Part shown: positions 1-7,085 of the stretch, piece after piece | Layout: each line of letters opens with the position of its first letter | Numbering within the stretch: position 1 is the stretch's first letter | Assembly: GCA_038062745.1 (NCBI GenBank) | Contig: JBBTWO010000069.1 | Location: 1 to 25,184, forward strand | Source: JBBTWO01 sp038062745 | Lineage (GTDB): Bacteria > Patescibacteriota > Microgenomatia > UBA8517 | Reading direction: 5' to 3' | DNA length: 25,184 bases | Made by a program: the position numbers and the translations under genes | Notes under the pieces: model-generated | Seen by the model: only the letters and a program-made list of their open reading frames with translations | Told to the model about the DNA's origin: nothing | Database searches by the model: none

Positions 1-42
1 ATTCCTTGGGTTGATTACTTCAAAGAACAGTTGGCTAAATAA
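1..42 (+). CDS. 3' end of an upstream gene, truncated by the window edge
   Basis: The first 13 codons read IPWVDYFKEQLAK and end at TAA (40-42). This looks like an amphipathic C-terminus, and the next gene begins 24 bp later on the same strand. Too little remains to assign a family. A putative -35 element for ppsA (31-36) lies inside these last codons. Confidence 0.4.
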   Translation: MPWVDYFKEQLAK

Positions 43-60
43 ACCTGCATAGTTTATTAT
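31..60 (+). promoter_or_regulatory. putative ppsA-eno promoter
   Basis: TTGGCT (31-36), an 18-nt spacer and TATTAT (55-60) lie only 6 nt before the ppsA ATG. No Shine-Dalgarno-like purine tract is present between them. If the -10 is real, the transcript starts at or next to the start codon. Confidence 0.45.
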
Positions 61-66
61 TAGTAT

Positions 67-2352
67 ATGTCTGCCGCTAGTAAACCTACAGTTGCTTTTT
101 TTAGTGATATTGATAAACACGACATTGCCATAGTTGGTGGAAAGGGCGCAAATCTGGGGGAAATGTATAAAGCACGTTTCCCAGTTCCCAATGGTTTTGC
201 AGTTACCGTTGAAGCGTATGATTTGTTCCTCACTCAAAATAATTTAGTTGATTATATAAATGAAACTGTAAAATCAATTGACGTAAATGACCCCAAGCAG
301 CTGGATAGCGTTGCCAAAACAATTCAAAAAAGAATTATCCAAAGTGATATTCCAAGTGATGTCGCCCAAGACATTATTAAAGCCTATAAAAAACTTTCTG
401 GGCATTTCAAGAAAGCTTTAGTGGCTGTTCGCTCTTCGGCTACGGCAGAAGACCTGCCAGGCATGAGTTTTGCTGGCCAACAAGCAACTTTTTTAAATAT
501 CCAAGGCGAAGCAAACCTGCTTATAAGTGTTCGGGAGTGTTGGGCCTCTTTATTTACTCCCAGAGCAATTTTTTACCGCAGTGAGAATAAAATTGACCAA
601 ACAAAGGTAAAAATTTCAGGTATGGTTCAAAAAATGGTTCAGTCTATCGTTTCGGGAGTCATGTTTACCGTCAATCCTCTAACTCAAGAGAAAGATCGAA
701 TAATAATTGACGCTGTTTGGGGGCTTGGAGAAATGATTGTCCAAGGAGCTGTTATTCCTGATCATTATGTCGTCCAAAAGGAAACTTTCTCAATTCTCTC
801 CAAAGAAGTTTCTGATCAATCAATTCAATTAATTAGAACTGGTAACCAAACAAAAGAAACTTCTGTTCCCGAAAAAATCCGTCAAAACCAAAAAGTGAAA
901 GATGAAGATATTGTTACACTGGCTAAGATCGGTCAAAAACTACAAGAACATTATTATTTCCCTCAAGATATTGAATGGGCGTGGGATGGTAAGGAACTTT
1001 TCATTACTCAAACAAGGCCAATAACAACTCTTAATAAAAAGAATTTAAAGCAAGATGTTTCCGAATCAAAAGATGGTGTAAAAATAGCTCAAACACCCAT
1101 TCTTACTGGCGCTCCTGCTTCCCCAGGACTCGGAGTTGGTCCAGTCAGACAAGTAAAGTCGCCTAAAGAAATTGACAGGGTGAAGCCAGGTGATGTTTTA
1201 GTTTCCCGGATGACTTCTCCTGATTTTGTTCCAGCAATGAAAAAGGCGGCTGCCATCATTACTGATGAAGGAGGACTCACCAGCCACGCAGCAATTGTTT
1301 CCCGAGAATTGGGGATTCCCTGTGTTGTCGGCACAAAAGAGGCAACCACAAAATTAAAAGAAGATACTATTGTTTCAGTTGACGGTCTAACCGGCCAAGT
1401 ATTTTTGGGTGGAAAAGTAACTAAGCAAACTTCAGAACACAAACTCAGTGAAGAAAAAAACGTTATGACCAAAACAGCCACTAAAATATATGTTAATTTA
1501 GCCGAACCTGAGATGGCAGAGGAAGTGGCCAAAAAGCACGTTGAAGGAGTCGGGTTGTTAAGAGCCGAATTCATGGTTGCCCAAATTGGAGTTCACCCTA
1601 AGCAAGCCATCAAAGAAATGAAGCAGGAAAAATATATTCAAAAACTGGCAGATGGACTTGAGAAGTTCTGTAAAGCTTTTGCCGGCAGACCAGTCGTTTA
1701 TCGAGCAACTGATTTTAAAACCAATGAATATCGCCAGCTTGAAGGTGGTAAAGCCTGGGAACCAGAAGAGCCAAATCCACTACTTGGCTTCAGGGGAGCT
1801 TACCGTTATATCGCCAATCCTGAAGTATTTAATTTAGAACTTCAAGCCATAAAAAGAGTACGAGCTAAATACAATAATTTGTGGTTAATGATTCCATTCG
1901 TTCGTTCTCCTGAAGAATTGGCAAAGGTACGAAGACTGGTTGCATCAGAAGGATTATTCAACAGTACAACTTTCAAGTTTTGGATGATGTGTGAACTTCC
2001 AGTTAACGTAATTTTGTTGGAAGAATTTATTAAAGTTGGCATTGATGGCGTGTCAATTGGTTCAAATGATTTGACGATGCTAGTACTTGGCACTGACCGA
2101 GATAATGCAGAAGTGGCCCGAGCTTTTGACGAGCGCTCTCCTGCAGTTATGTGGGCTTTAAAGAGAATTATTACTACCTGTAACGATAATGGAATTACGG
2201 CTTCTATTTGTGGCCAGGCACCGAGTGAATATGTTGAAATAGTGGAGATGTTGGTAAAATATGGCATCACTAGTATTTCAGTCAACCCTGACGCAATTAA
2301 TAGAACTCGTGAAATTGTTGCAAAAGTAGAAGCAGATTTAATGAAAAAATAA
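67..2352 (+). CDS. ppsA: Phosphoenolpyruvate synthase (pyruvate, water dikinase)
   Basis: This enzyme converts pyruvate and ATP to PEP, AMP and phosphate in the cytosol, through a phosphohistidine carried by a swivelling domain. At 761 aa it is near the usual length of about 790. The N-terminal ATP/pyruvate-binding domain (about residues 15-340) starts with GGKGANLGEM and has RSSATAEDLPGMSFAGQQ. The mobile domain has GGLTSHAAIVSRELG with the phospho-acceptor His at residue 407. The C-terminal TIM-barrel PEP-binding domain (about 475-755) ends with SICGQAPSEY, whose Cys715 matches the catalytic acid Cys of the family. All core motifs are intact. The enolase gene follows after 2 bp, so the two are almost certainly co-transcribed and connect pyruvate to 2-phosphoglycerate. 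Pyruvate phosphate dikinase is a relative, but it is longer and has different spacing; PEP synthase fits better. Confidence 0.95.
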   Translation: MSAASKPTVAFFSDIDKHDIAIVGGKGANLGEMYKARFPVPNGFAVTVEAYDLFLTQNNLVDYINETVKSIDVNDPKQLDSVAKTIQKRIIQSDIPSDVAQDIIKAYKKLSGHFKKALVAVRSSATAEDLPGMSFAGQQATFLNIQGEANLLISVRECWASLFTPRAIFYRSENKIDQTKVKISGMVQKMVQSIVSGVMFTVNPLTQEKDRIIIDAVWGLGEMIVQGAVIPDHYVVQKETFSILSKEVSDQSIQLIRTGNQTKETSVPEKIRQNQKVKDEDIVTLAKIGQKLQEHYYFPQDIEWAWDGKELFITQTRPITTLNKKNLKQDVSESKDGVKIAQTPILTGAPASPGLGVGPVRQVKSPKEIDRVKPGDVLVSRMTSPDFVPAMKKAAAIITDEGGLTSHAAIVSRELGIPCVVGTKEATTKLKEDTIVSVDGLTGQVFLGGKVTKQTSEHKLSEEKNVMTKTATKIYVNLAEPEMAEEVAKKHVEGVGLLRAEFMVAQIGVHPKQAIKEMKQEKYIQKLADGLEKFCKAFAGRPVVYRATDFKTNEYRQLEGGKAWEPEEPNPLLGFRGAYRYIANPEVFNLELQAIKRVRAKYNNLWLMIPFVRSPEELAKVRRLVASEGLFNSTTFKFWMMCELPVNVILLEEFIKVGIDGVSIGSNDLTMLVLGTDRDNAEVARAFDERSPAVMWALKRIITTCNDNGITASICGQAPSEYVEIVEMLVKYGITSISVNPDAINRTREIVAKVEADLMKK

Positions 2353-2354
2353 AA

Positions 2355-3617
2355 ATGGCAAAAATAAGTAAAATTTGGGCGAGAGAAATAATTGATTCAA
2401 AGGCAATGCCTACAGTTGAAGCAGCTTGCATGTTGGATAATGGTATGATTTCGGTGGCTTCTATTCCTTCAGGAACTTCCACCGGTAGTTATGAAGCACT
2501 GGAGCTGCGGGATCACGATAACCCAAGATATTTAGGTTTTGGGGTAATGAAGGCAGTTGAAAACGTAAATCAAATATTGGGACCAGCAATGATTGGCATG
2601 GATCCAGCGGATCAACAAGGCATTGATCAAAAATTAATCCAAATGGATGGCACAGAAAATAAAACGAAATTAGGAGCTAACTCGATCTTGGCTGTTTCAA
2701 CAGTAGCCAATAAAGCTGCAGCTATGGCAGCAGGTATTCCATTATATTCCTGGATAAACAAATTAGCAAAAGCCAAGGGCATTAAGCAAGATGTAAAATT
2801 ACCAACTCCCCTGTTTAATATGATTAATGGTGGTTTGCATGGAGCGGGAAATTTGGATTTCCAGGAGTTCTGGGTTATTCCTGCCTCTTCCAAGCCATAT
2901 GTAGAGGCGTTGAGAGCAGGGGTAGAGATTTATTTAACAGTTGGAACAAACTTAAAGCACCGGGGTGCTATTCACTCAGTCGGAGACGAAGGCGGCTATG
3001 CTCCAAATCTTTTTACAAATGCCGATGCCTTGGAGATATTGGTTGAATCCATTCGCCAAACGCCATATCAATTGGGCAGAGATGTTTCCTTAGGATTGGA
3101 TATTGCCGCTTCAACTTTCTTTAAAGATGGTAACTATAGTATTCGTGATAAATCTGCCCCAATGAATGAGCAAGCAATGATTGAGTATTATAAAGAACTG
3201 AATACTAACTATCATTTGGCATTTATGGAAGATGCCCTCCATGAGGATGCTTGGAGTGGCTGGCAAGCTCTTGTAAGCACCCTAGGGGATCAGCTAGTAG
3301 TAGTTGGGGATGATTTACTGGCAACTAACCCCAAGCGCGTTCAAAGAGCAATTGCAGATAAAGCTTCAAATGGGGTATTGGTTAAGCCAAACCAAATTGG
3401 CACAATATCAGAAACTTTGGATGTTATTAAGCTTACTCGTGATGCAAACTGGAGTGTAATCGTTTCTCACAGGTCTGGAGAGACTAATGATTGGTTTATT
3501 GCTGATTTTGCAGCTGGAATTGGAGCAGACTATGTTAAATTTGGCGCTCCAGCAAGAGGAGAAAGAGTTGCAAAATATAACCGACTTGCTTCTATAGCAC
3601 TAGAACTAAAACAGTAG
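2355..3617 (+). CDS. eno: Enolase (phosphopyruvate hydratase), divergent form
   Basis: Enolase interconverts 2-phosphoglycerate and PEP in lower glycolysis and gluconeogenesis. The 420-aa length is typical. Recognisable family blocks are AREIIDSKAMPTVE near the N-terminus, the mobile loop PSGTSTGSYEALELRD, GGLHGAGNLDFQEF (His and substrate-site Glu), VGDEGGYAPNLF (proton-donor Glu), LGLDIAAS, MEDAL and VGDDL (three metal-binding acids), LVKPNQIG (catalytic Lys), SHRSGET and YVKFGAPARGERVAKYN. The key residues are therefore present. Two near-invariant stretches are altered: SRGNPT is SKAMPT, and GGEHADN is GGLHGAG. The start ATG lies 2 bp after the ppsA stop with no separate promoter, so expression probably depends on the ppsA transcript. 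The gene ends 2 bp before the stop codon of the convergent DedA-like gene, with no visible terminator between them. Confidence 0.93.
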   Translation: MAKISKIWAREIIDSKAMPTVEAACMLDNGMISVASIPSGTSTGSYEALELRDHDNPRYLGFGVMKAVENVNQILGPAMIGMDPADQQGIDQKLIQMDGTENKTKLGANSILAVSTVANKAAAMAAGIPLYSWINKLAKAKGIKQDVKLPTPLFNMINGGLHGAGNLDFQEFWVIPASSKPYVEALRAGVEIYLTVGTNLKHRGAIHSVGDEGGYAPNLFTNADALEILVESIRQTPYQLGRDVSLGLDIAASTFFKDGNYSIRDKSAPMNEQAMIEYYKELNTNYHLAFMEDALHEDAWSGWQALVSTLGDQLVVVGDDLLATNPKRVQRAIADKASNGVLVKPNQIGTISETLDVIKLTRDANWSVIVSHRSGETNDWFIADFAAGIGADYVKFGAPARGERVAKYNRLASIALELKQ

Positions 3618-3619
3618 AG

Positions 3620-4270
3620 TTATTTCAATGAAGCAGGTTTCTTGGCTCGTGTTTTTGCCCATTCATAGACGATTGGGACAAGAGAAAGTATTATTATTAC
3701 AAACACTGTATAGTGGAAATTCTCTTTAATAATTGGCAAGTTACCAAAAAAGAATCCGGCAAAGGTAAATAAAGTTACCCAGGCAAAACCACCAACAAAG
3801 TTAAATAAAATAAACTTTGAATAGTTCATTTTTCCAACACCTGCTACAAAAGGAGCAAAGGTTCTCACAATTGGCACAAAACGAGCCAGAATTATCGCTT
3901 TTCCACCATGCTTATCATAAAAATTTTGAGCTTTATATAAATATTCTCTTTTTAAGAACCTGTGATCACTTTCAAACACTTTTGGTCCTATAAAATGACC
4001 AATCCAATAGTTAACCGTATCTCCCAGTATTGCCGCAACTAATGTAAGGCTCCAGAGAACAAAAATATTCAAGGCTCCACCTGCTGACAAGGCTCCAGCT
4101 GCAAATAATAACGAATCGCCTGGCAAAAATGGGGTAACAACCAATCCAGTTTCCATGAATATTACAAAAAATAAAATTACGTAAGCTGCTATTCCGTATT
4201 GCTCGACAATCAAAAATAAATTTTTGTCGATATGAAGAATAAAATCTACAAAAAACTTAACAATTTGCAT
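3620..4270 (-). CDS. DedA family (SNARE-associated/VTT domain) membrane protein
   Basis: This 216-aa integral membrane protein belongs to the DedA/VTT superfamily, which is linked to lipid carrier or phospholipid flipping and envelope homeostasis. The conserved re-entrant segment METGLVVTPFLPGDSLLFAA is near residues 40-60. The second conserved block, LARFVPIVRTFAPFVAGVG (about 130-150), carries the characteristic Arg in FxPxxR. Hydrophobic helices surround both blocks and the C-terminus is basic. The ATG at 4268-4270 is preceded by a -10-like TAAAAT with a 9-nt gap and no Shine-Dalgarno. The gene is convergent with eno and stands alone between eno and lexA. The exact substrate cannot be told from the sequence; some DedA proteins transport undecaprenyl phosphate. 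Confidence 0.9.
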   Translation of the reverse strand: MQIVKFFVDFILHIDKNLFLIVEQYGIAAYVILFFVIFMETGLVVTPFLPGDSLLFAAGALSAGGALNIFVLWSLTLVAAILGDTVNYWIGHFIGPKVFESDHRFLKREYLYKAQNFYDKHGGKAIILARFVPIVRTFAPFVAGVGKMNYSKFILFNFVGGFAWVTLFTFAGFFFGNLPIIKENFHYTVFVIIILSLVPIVYEWAKTRAKKPASLK

Positions 4271-4279
4271 ACAGAGATA

Positions 4280-4309
4280 ATTTTAGCCGTTGGGATGGAT
4301 ATTTAGCAA
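4280..4309 (-). promoter_or_regulatory. putative promoter of the DedA-like gene
   Basis: Reading the minus strand, TTGCTA (4304-4309), an 18-nt spacer and TAAAAT (4280-4285) precede the ATG by 9 nt. The predicted transcript start falls within a few bases of the start codon. Confidence 0.45.
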
Positions 4310-4330
4310 GACTTAATATGGTAAAAAAGA

Positions 4331-4948
4331 TTACATCTTGCGGATTAGGCCTACCATTTTCCCTTGAATGACAACATCCTTAACAAAGATTGGTGCCATA
4401 GTTGAATTTGCTGGCTCAAGCCTTACTCTGGTTGCTTCTTTAAAGAATCTTTTAAGAGTAGCAAAGCCATTTTCGAGCATTGCTACGACAATTTCCCCGT
4501 TTTTGGCTTTGTCAGTTTGTTCAACAATTACGAAATCTCCATCAGTAATGTGATCTTCAATCATCGAGTCTCCTCGCACTTGGAGAACATAGACTCTTTT
4601 TTGACCTGAAATGAAAGCTGGAGGGACGTCCATTTTTGCGTTTGGATCAGTATGTGGCTCAAGTGCTTTGCCAGCAGCAATAAAACCAAGTATCGGTACA
4701 GTAATGAAAGCTGGATCATGCAACTCAGGACGTCTGTTTAATATTTCAATCGTTCTTGCTCGTCCACCTTTTCTTTTAATAAGGCCTTTTTCTTGCATTG
4801 TTTCAAGATGTTCGTGAACAGTTGCAAGAGAAGAAACTCCAATTGCATCAGCTATTTGACGAAGAGTTGGACCAGAGCCATATTTTTGAATAAACTGGTC
4901 AAGAAAGTCTAAAATCTGTTGTTGTTTTTTATAAATTACAGGTGCCAT
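4331..4948 (-). CDS. lexA: LexA repressor, self-cleaving SOS regulator
   Basis: LexA represses DNA-damage genes and is inactivated by RecA-stimulated self-cleavage. The 205-aa protein has an N-terminal winged helix (about residues 8-70) with the recognition region LRQIADAIGVSSLATVHEHL and the wing ending RKGGRARTIEIL. The cleavage site is Ala92-Gly93 in GFIAAGKAL. The catalytic dyad is Ser128 in VRGDSMIEDH and Lys166 in GFATLKRFF. The reading frame stays open upstream to a TTG at 4990, but that TTG is the first part of a TTGACA -35 box. The ATG at 4948 also gives the family's normal N-terminus, so I use it. The gene is divergent from uvrB across about 110 bp. Both promoters carry the same GTTC-N7-GTAG motif, consistent with autoregulation and control of the uvr genes (inference). 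Confidence 0.94.
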   Translation of the reverse strand: MAPVIYKKQQQILDFLDQFIQKYGSGPTLRQIADAIGVSSLATVHEHLETMQEKGLIKRKGGRARTIEILNRRPELHDPAFITVPILGFIAAGKALEPHTDPNAKMDVPPAFISGQKRVYVLQVRGDSMIEDHITDGDFVIVEQTDKAKNGEIVVAMLENGFATLKRFFKEATRVRLEPANSTMAPIFVKDVVIQGKMVGLIRKM

Positions 4949-4961
4949 ATATTTACCTAAC

Positions 4962-4990
4962 ACTCTACCTACATTACCCGAACTTGTCAA
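4962..4990 (-). promoter_or_regulatory. lexA promoter
   Basis: On the minus strand a perfect TTGACA (4985-4990), a 17-nt spacer and TAGAGT (4962-4967) lie 13 nt before the lexA ATG. The GTTC-N7-GTAG motif fills the spacer. Confidence 0.6.
4969..4983 (-). promoter_or_regulatory. candidate LexA operator in the lexA promoter
   Basis: The minus strand reads GTTCGGGTAATGTAG, that is GTTC-N7-GTAG, between the -35 and -10 boxes of lexA. The divergent uvrB promoter has GTTCGGATATAGTAG in the same orientation relative to its gene, and 12 of the 15 positions agree. Known alphaproteobacterial LexA sites are GTTC-N7-GTTC. Binding by this LexA is inferred. Confidence 0.4.
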
Positions 4991-5022
4991 TATCCTATAT
5001 TAAATAGCCATTAAGTATACTG

Positions 5023-5050
5023 TTGCTTTCGTGGGTTGTTCGGATATAGT
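5023..5050 (+). promoter_or_regulatory. putative uvrB promoter
   Basis: TTGCTT (5023-5028), a 16-nt spacer and TATAGT (5045-5050) lie 11 nt before the uvrB ATG. An alternative -10, TAGAAT (5050-5055), lies 6 nt before it. No Shine-Dalgarno sequence is present. Confidence 0.45.
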
Positions 5051-5052
5051 AG
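5038..5052 (+). promoter_or_regulatory. candidate LexA operator in the uvrB promoter
   Basis: GTTCGGATATAGTAG (GTTC-N7-GTAG) overlaps the putative -10 box, where a bound repressor would block polymerase. It matches the copy in the lexA promoter at 12 of 15 positions. Assignment to LexA is inference from location and similarity. Confidence 0.4.
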
Positions 5053-5061
5053 AATAGAGAC

Positions 5062-7071
5062 ATGAAGTTTGATATCAAATCCAGCTACATACCAATTTTA
5101 GATCAGCAAAAAGCAATTGATAAGCTTTCTGAGAATTTTTTGAAGGGAGAAAAATATCAAACACTTTTGGGAGTAACTGGCAGTGGTAAAACTTTTACTG
5201 CAGCCAATGTCATTCAAAAACTAAAAAAACCTGCTTTAATTATTTCACACAACAAAACACTGGCAGCCCAGCTTTATCAAGAAATGCGAGATTTTTTTCC
5301 CAACAATGCTGTTTCATATTTTGTTTCTTACTATGATTACTACCAACCAGAAGCCTACATTCCTTCAACCGATACTTATATTGAGAAGGATTCTGATATT
5401 AATGACTTAATTGATAGATTGCGTTTGGAGGCAACAACCAACATTTTGACTCGTAATGACACTATCGTTGTGGCTTCAGTTTCCTGTATTTATAACATTG
5501 GTTCTCCAAAAGAATATGGCAACTTTATTTTTGAGATGGCCACTGGCATGAGAATTGACCGAACCCAGATAATTGATCGCTTAATTAGTTTGCAATATGA
5601 GCGAAGCGATATAGGCTTCCATAGAAGCACTTTTAGAGTAAGAGGGGATGTCATTGATATCTTCATGGCTTACAAAGACCAAGTGGTAAGTATTGAACTT
5701 GATGGCCAGAAAATTTCTAAAATAACCCTCCAAAATCCAACATCTGGAGAGTTAATTGAGTCTTTAAGTAATTTCACCCTCTTTCCAGCTAAGCACAACA
5801 TCACCGATCCAGCCAATAAAAAACATGTTTTTGAGAAAATTAGACAAGATTTGGCAAAGCAGGAAGCATTCTTAAAATCTCGTGGTAAAGACTTGGAAGC
5901 CCATCGTCTTCATCAGAAAGTTACCTATGATATTGAAATGATTGCCGAGGTTGGCTATATCAAAGGAATTGAAAATTATTCTCGGTATTTTGATGGCAGA
6001 AATCCTGGAGATCCACCTTTTAGTTTAGTTGACCATTTCAATTACAAGCATAGCAATGATTGGTTAGTGTTTGTCGATGAATCCCACATTACTTTTCCTC
6101 AAATCCGGGGTATGTATGCTGGAGATCAAGCCAGGAAACAGGTGTTAGTTGATTATGGTTTTAGACTTCCGTCGGCATTTGATAATCGCCCTTTAACTTT
6201 TGACGAATTTCAAAGAACGATTCCAGGTTTTATTGCTGTCTCGGCCACACCTTCTGAATTTGAACTTTCTATGTCTGGAAAAAATGTGGTGGAACAGCTT
6301 GTCCGTCCAACTGGAATTCCAGATCCAGAAGTAGAAGTAAGACCAGTTAAAACTCAAGTAACTGATGTTATGGTGGAAATTCAAAAGCGAGCTAAGTTGG
6401 GCCAAAGAACACTTGTAACCACCCTCACTAAAGTTACTGCTGAAGACTTGGCACAATATCTTTTAGATAAAGGTATCAAAGCTCATTACTTGCATTCAGA
6501 TGTTAAAACACTCGACCGATCAAACATTTTAGATGAGTTAAGGCGGGGGGAATATGATGCTTTGATTGGGATTAATTTGTTGCGTGAAGGTTTGGATTTA
6601 CCAGAAGTCTCGCTTGTGGCAATTTTAGATGCAGATAAAGAAGGATTTTTGCGTAGTGAAGTTGCTCTTATTCAAACTATGGGTAGAGCTGCACGGCACG
6701 TTGAAGGTAAGGTAATTTTGTATGCTGATCGAGTTACAAACTCGATGAAGCGGGCAATGGATGAAGTTAGTCGAAGAAGACAGCATCAAATAGAAATGAA
6801 TAAAGAGATGGGTATTACACCAAAGTCTATCTCCAAAGCCATCCGCGAAAAAGTGGTCGATGTTGAAGTTTTACCACCAAGAATTTGGGATCCATTAGGT
6901 AAAGAAACCACTTATATGAGCCTTCCTCACATAGATGTTGACGCTTTGACACCGGCAGACACCAAGAAACTAGTCAAAAAATTGAAAACTGAAATGCGCT
7001 TTGCTGCGGAAGATTTGAATTTTGAATTAGCAGCCGAAATACGAGACAAAATTAAAGAGATTGAAAATTAA
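5062..7071 (+). CDS. uvrB: Excinuclease ABC subunit UvrB
   Basis: UvrB is the damage-verifying helicase-like subunit of nucleotide excision repair. It is loaded by UvrA and then recruits UvrC. The 669-aa length is normal. Walker A is GVTGSGKT (residues 37-44). The DNA-clamping beta-hairpin region is SYYDYYQPEAYIPSTDTYIE. DESH (339-342) is the Walker B motif. Helicase motifs follow with SATPSEFE, INLLREGLDLPEVSLVAILD and QTMGRAARH. The C-terminal UVR motif, which contacts UvrC, covers about the last 35 residues and includes FELAAEIRDKIKEIE. The start ATG gives the standard N-terminus. uvrA follows after 14 bp, so the two form an operon. A candidate LexA operator at the promoter points to SOS induction. 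Confidence 0.97.
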   Translation: MKFDIKSSYIPILDQQKAIDKLSENFLKGEKYQTLLGVTGSGKTFTAANVIQKLKKPALIISHNKTLAAQLYQEMRDFFPNNAVSYFVSYYDYYQPEAYIPSTDTYIEKDSDINDLIDRLRLEATTNILTRNDTIVVASVSCIYNIGSPKEYGNFIFEMATGMRIDRTQIIDRLISLQYERSDIGFHRSTFRVRGDVIDIFMAYKDQVVSIELDGQKISKITLQNPTSGELIESLSNFTLFPAKHNITDPANKKHVFEKIRQDLAKQEAFLKSRGKDLEAHRLHQKVTYDIEMIAEVGYIKGIENYSRYFDGRNPGDPPFSLVDHFNYKHSNDWLVFVDESHITFPQIRGMYAGDQARKQVLVDYGFRLPSAFDNRPLTFDEFQRTIPGFIAVSATPSEFELSMSGKNVVEQLVRPTGIPDPEVEVRPVKTQVTDVMVEIQKRAKLGQRTLVTTLTKVTAEDLAQYLLDKGIKAHYLHSDVKTLDRSNILDELRRGEYDALIGINLLREGLDLPEVSLVAILDADKEGFLRSEVALIQTMGRAARHVEGKVILYADRVTNSMKRAMDEVSRRRQHQIEMNKEMGITPKSISKAIREKVVDVEVLPPRIWDPLGKETTYMSLPHIDVDALTPADTKKLVKKLKTEMRFAAEDLNFELAAEIRDKIKEIEN

Positions 7072-7085
7072 GGCGGGGATTCCAT

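Noticed and set aside
4949..4990. N-terminal extension of LexA starting at TTG 4990
   Set aside because: The TTG is the start of a perfect TTGACA -35 box and the extension covers the promoter; the family start fits ATG 4948.
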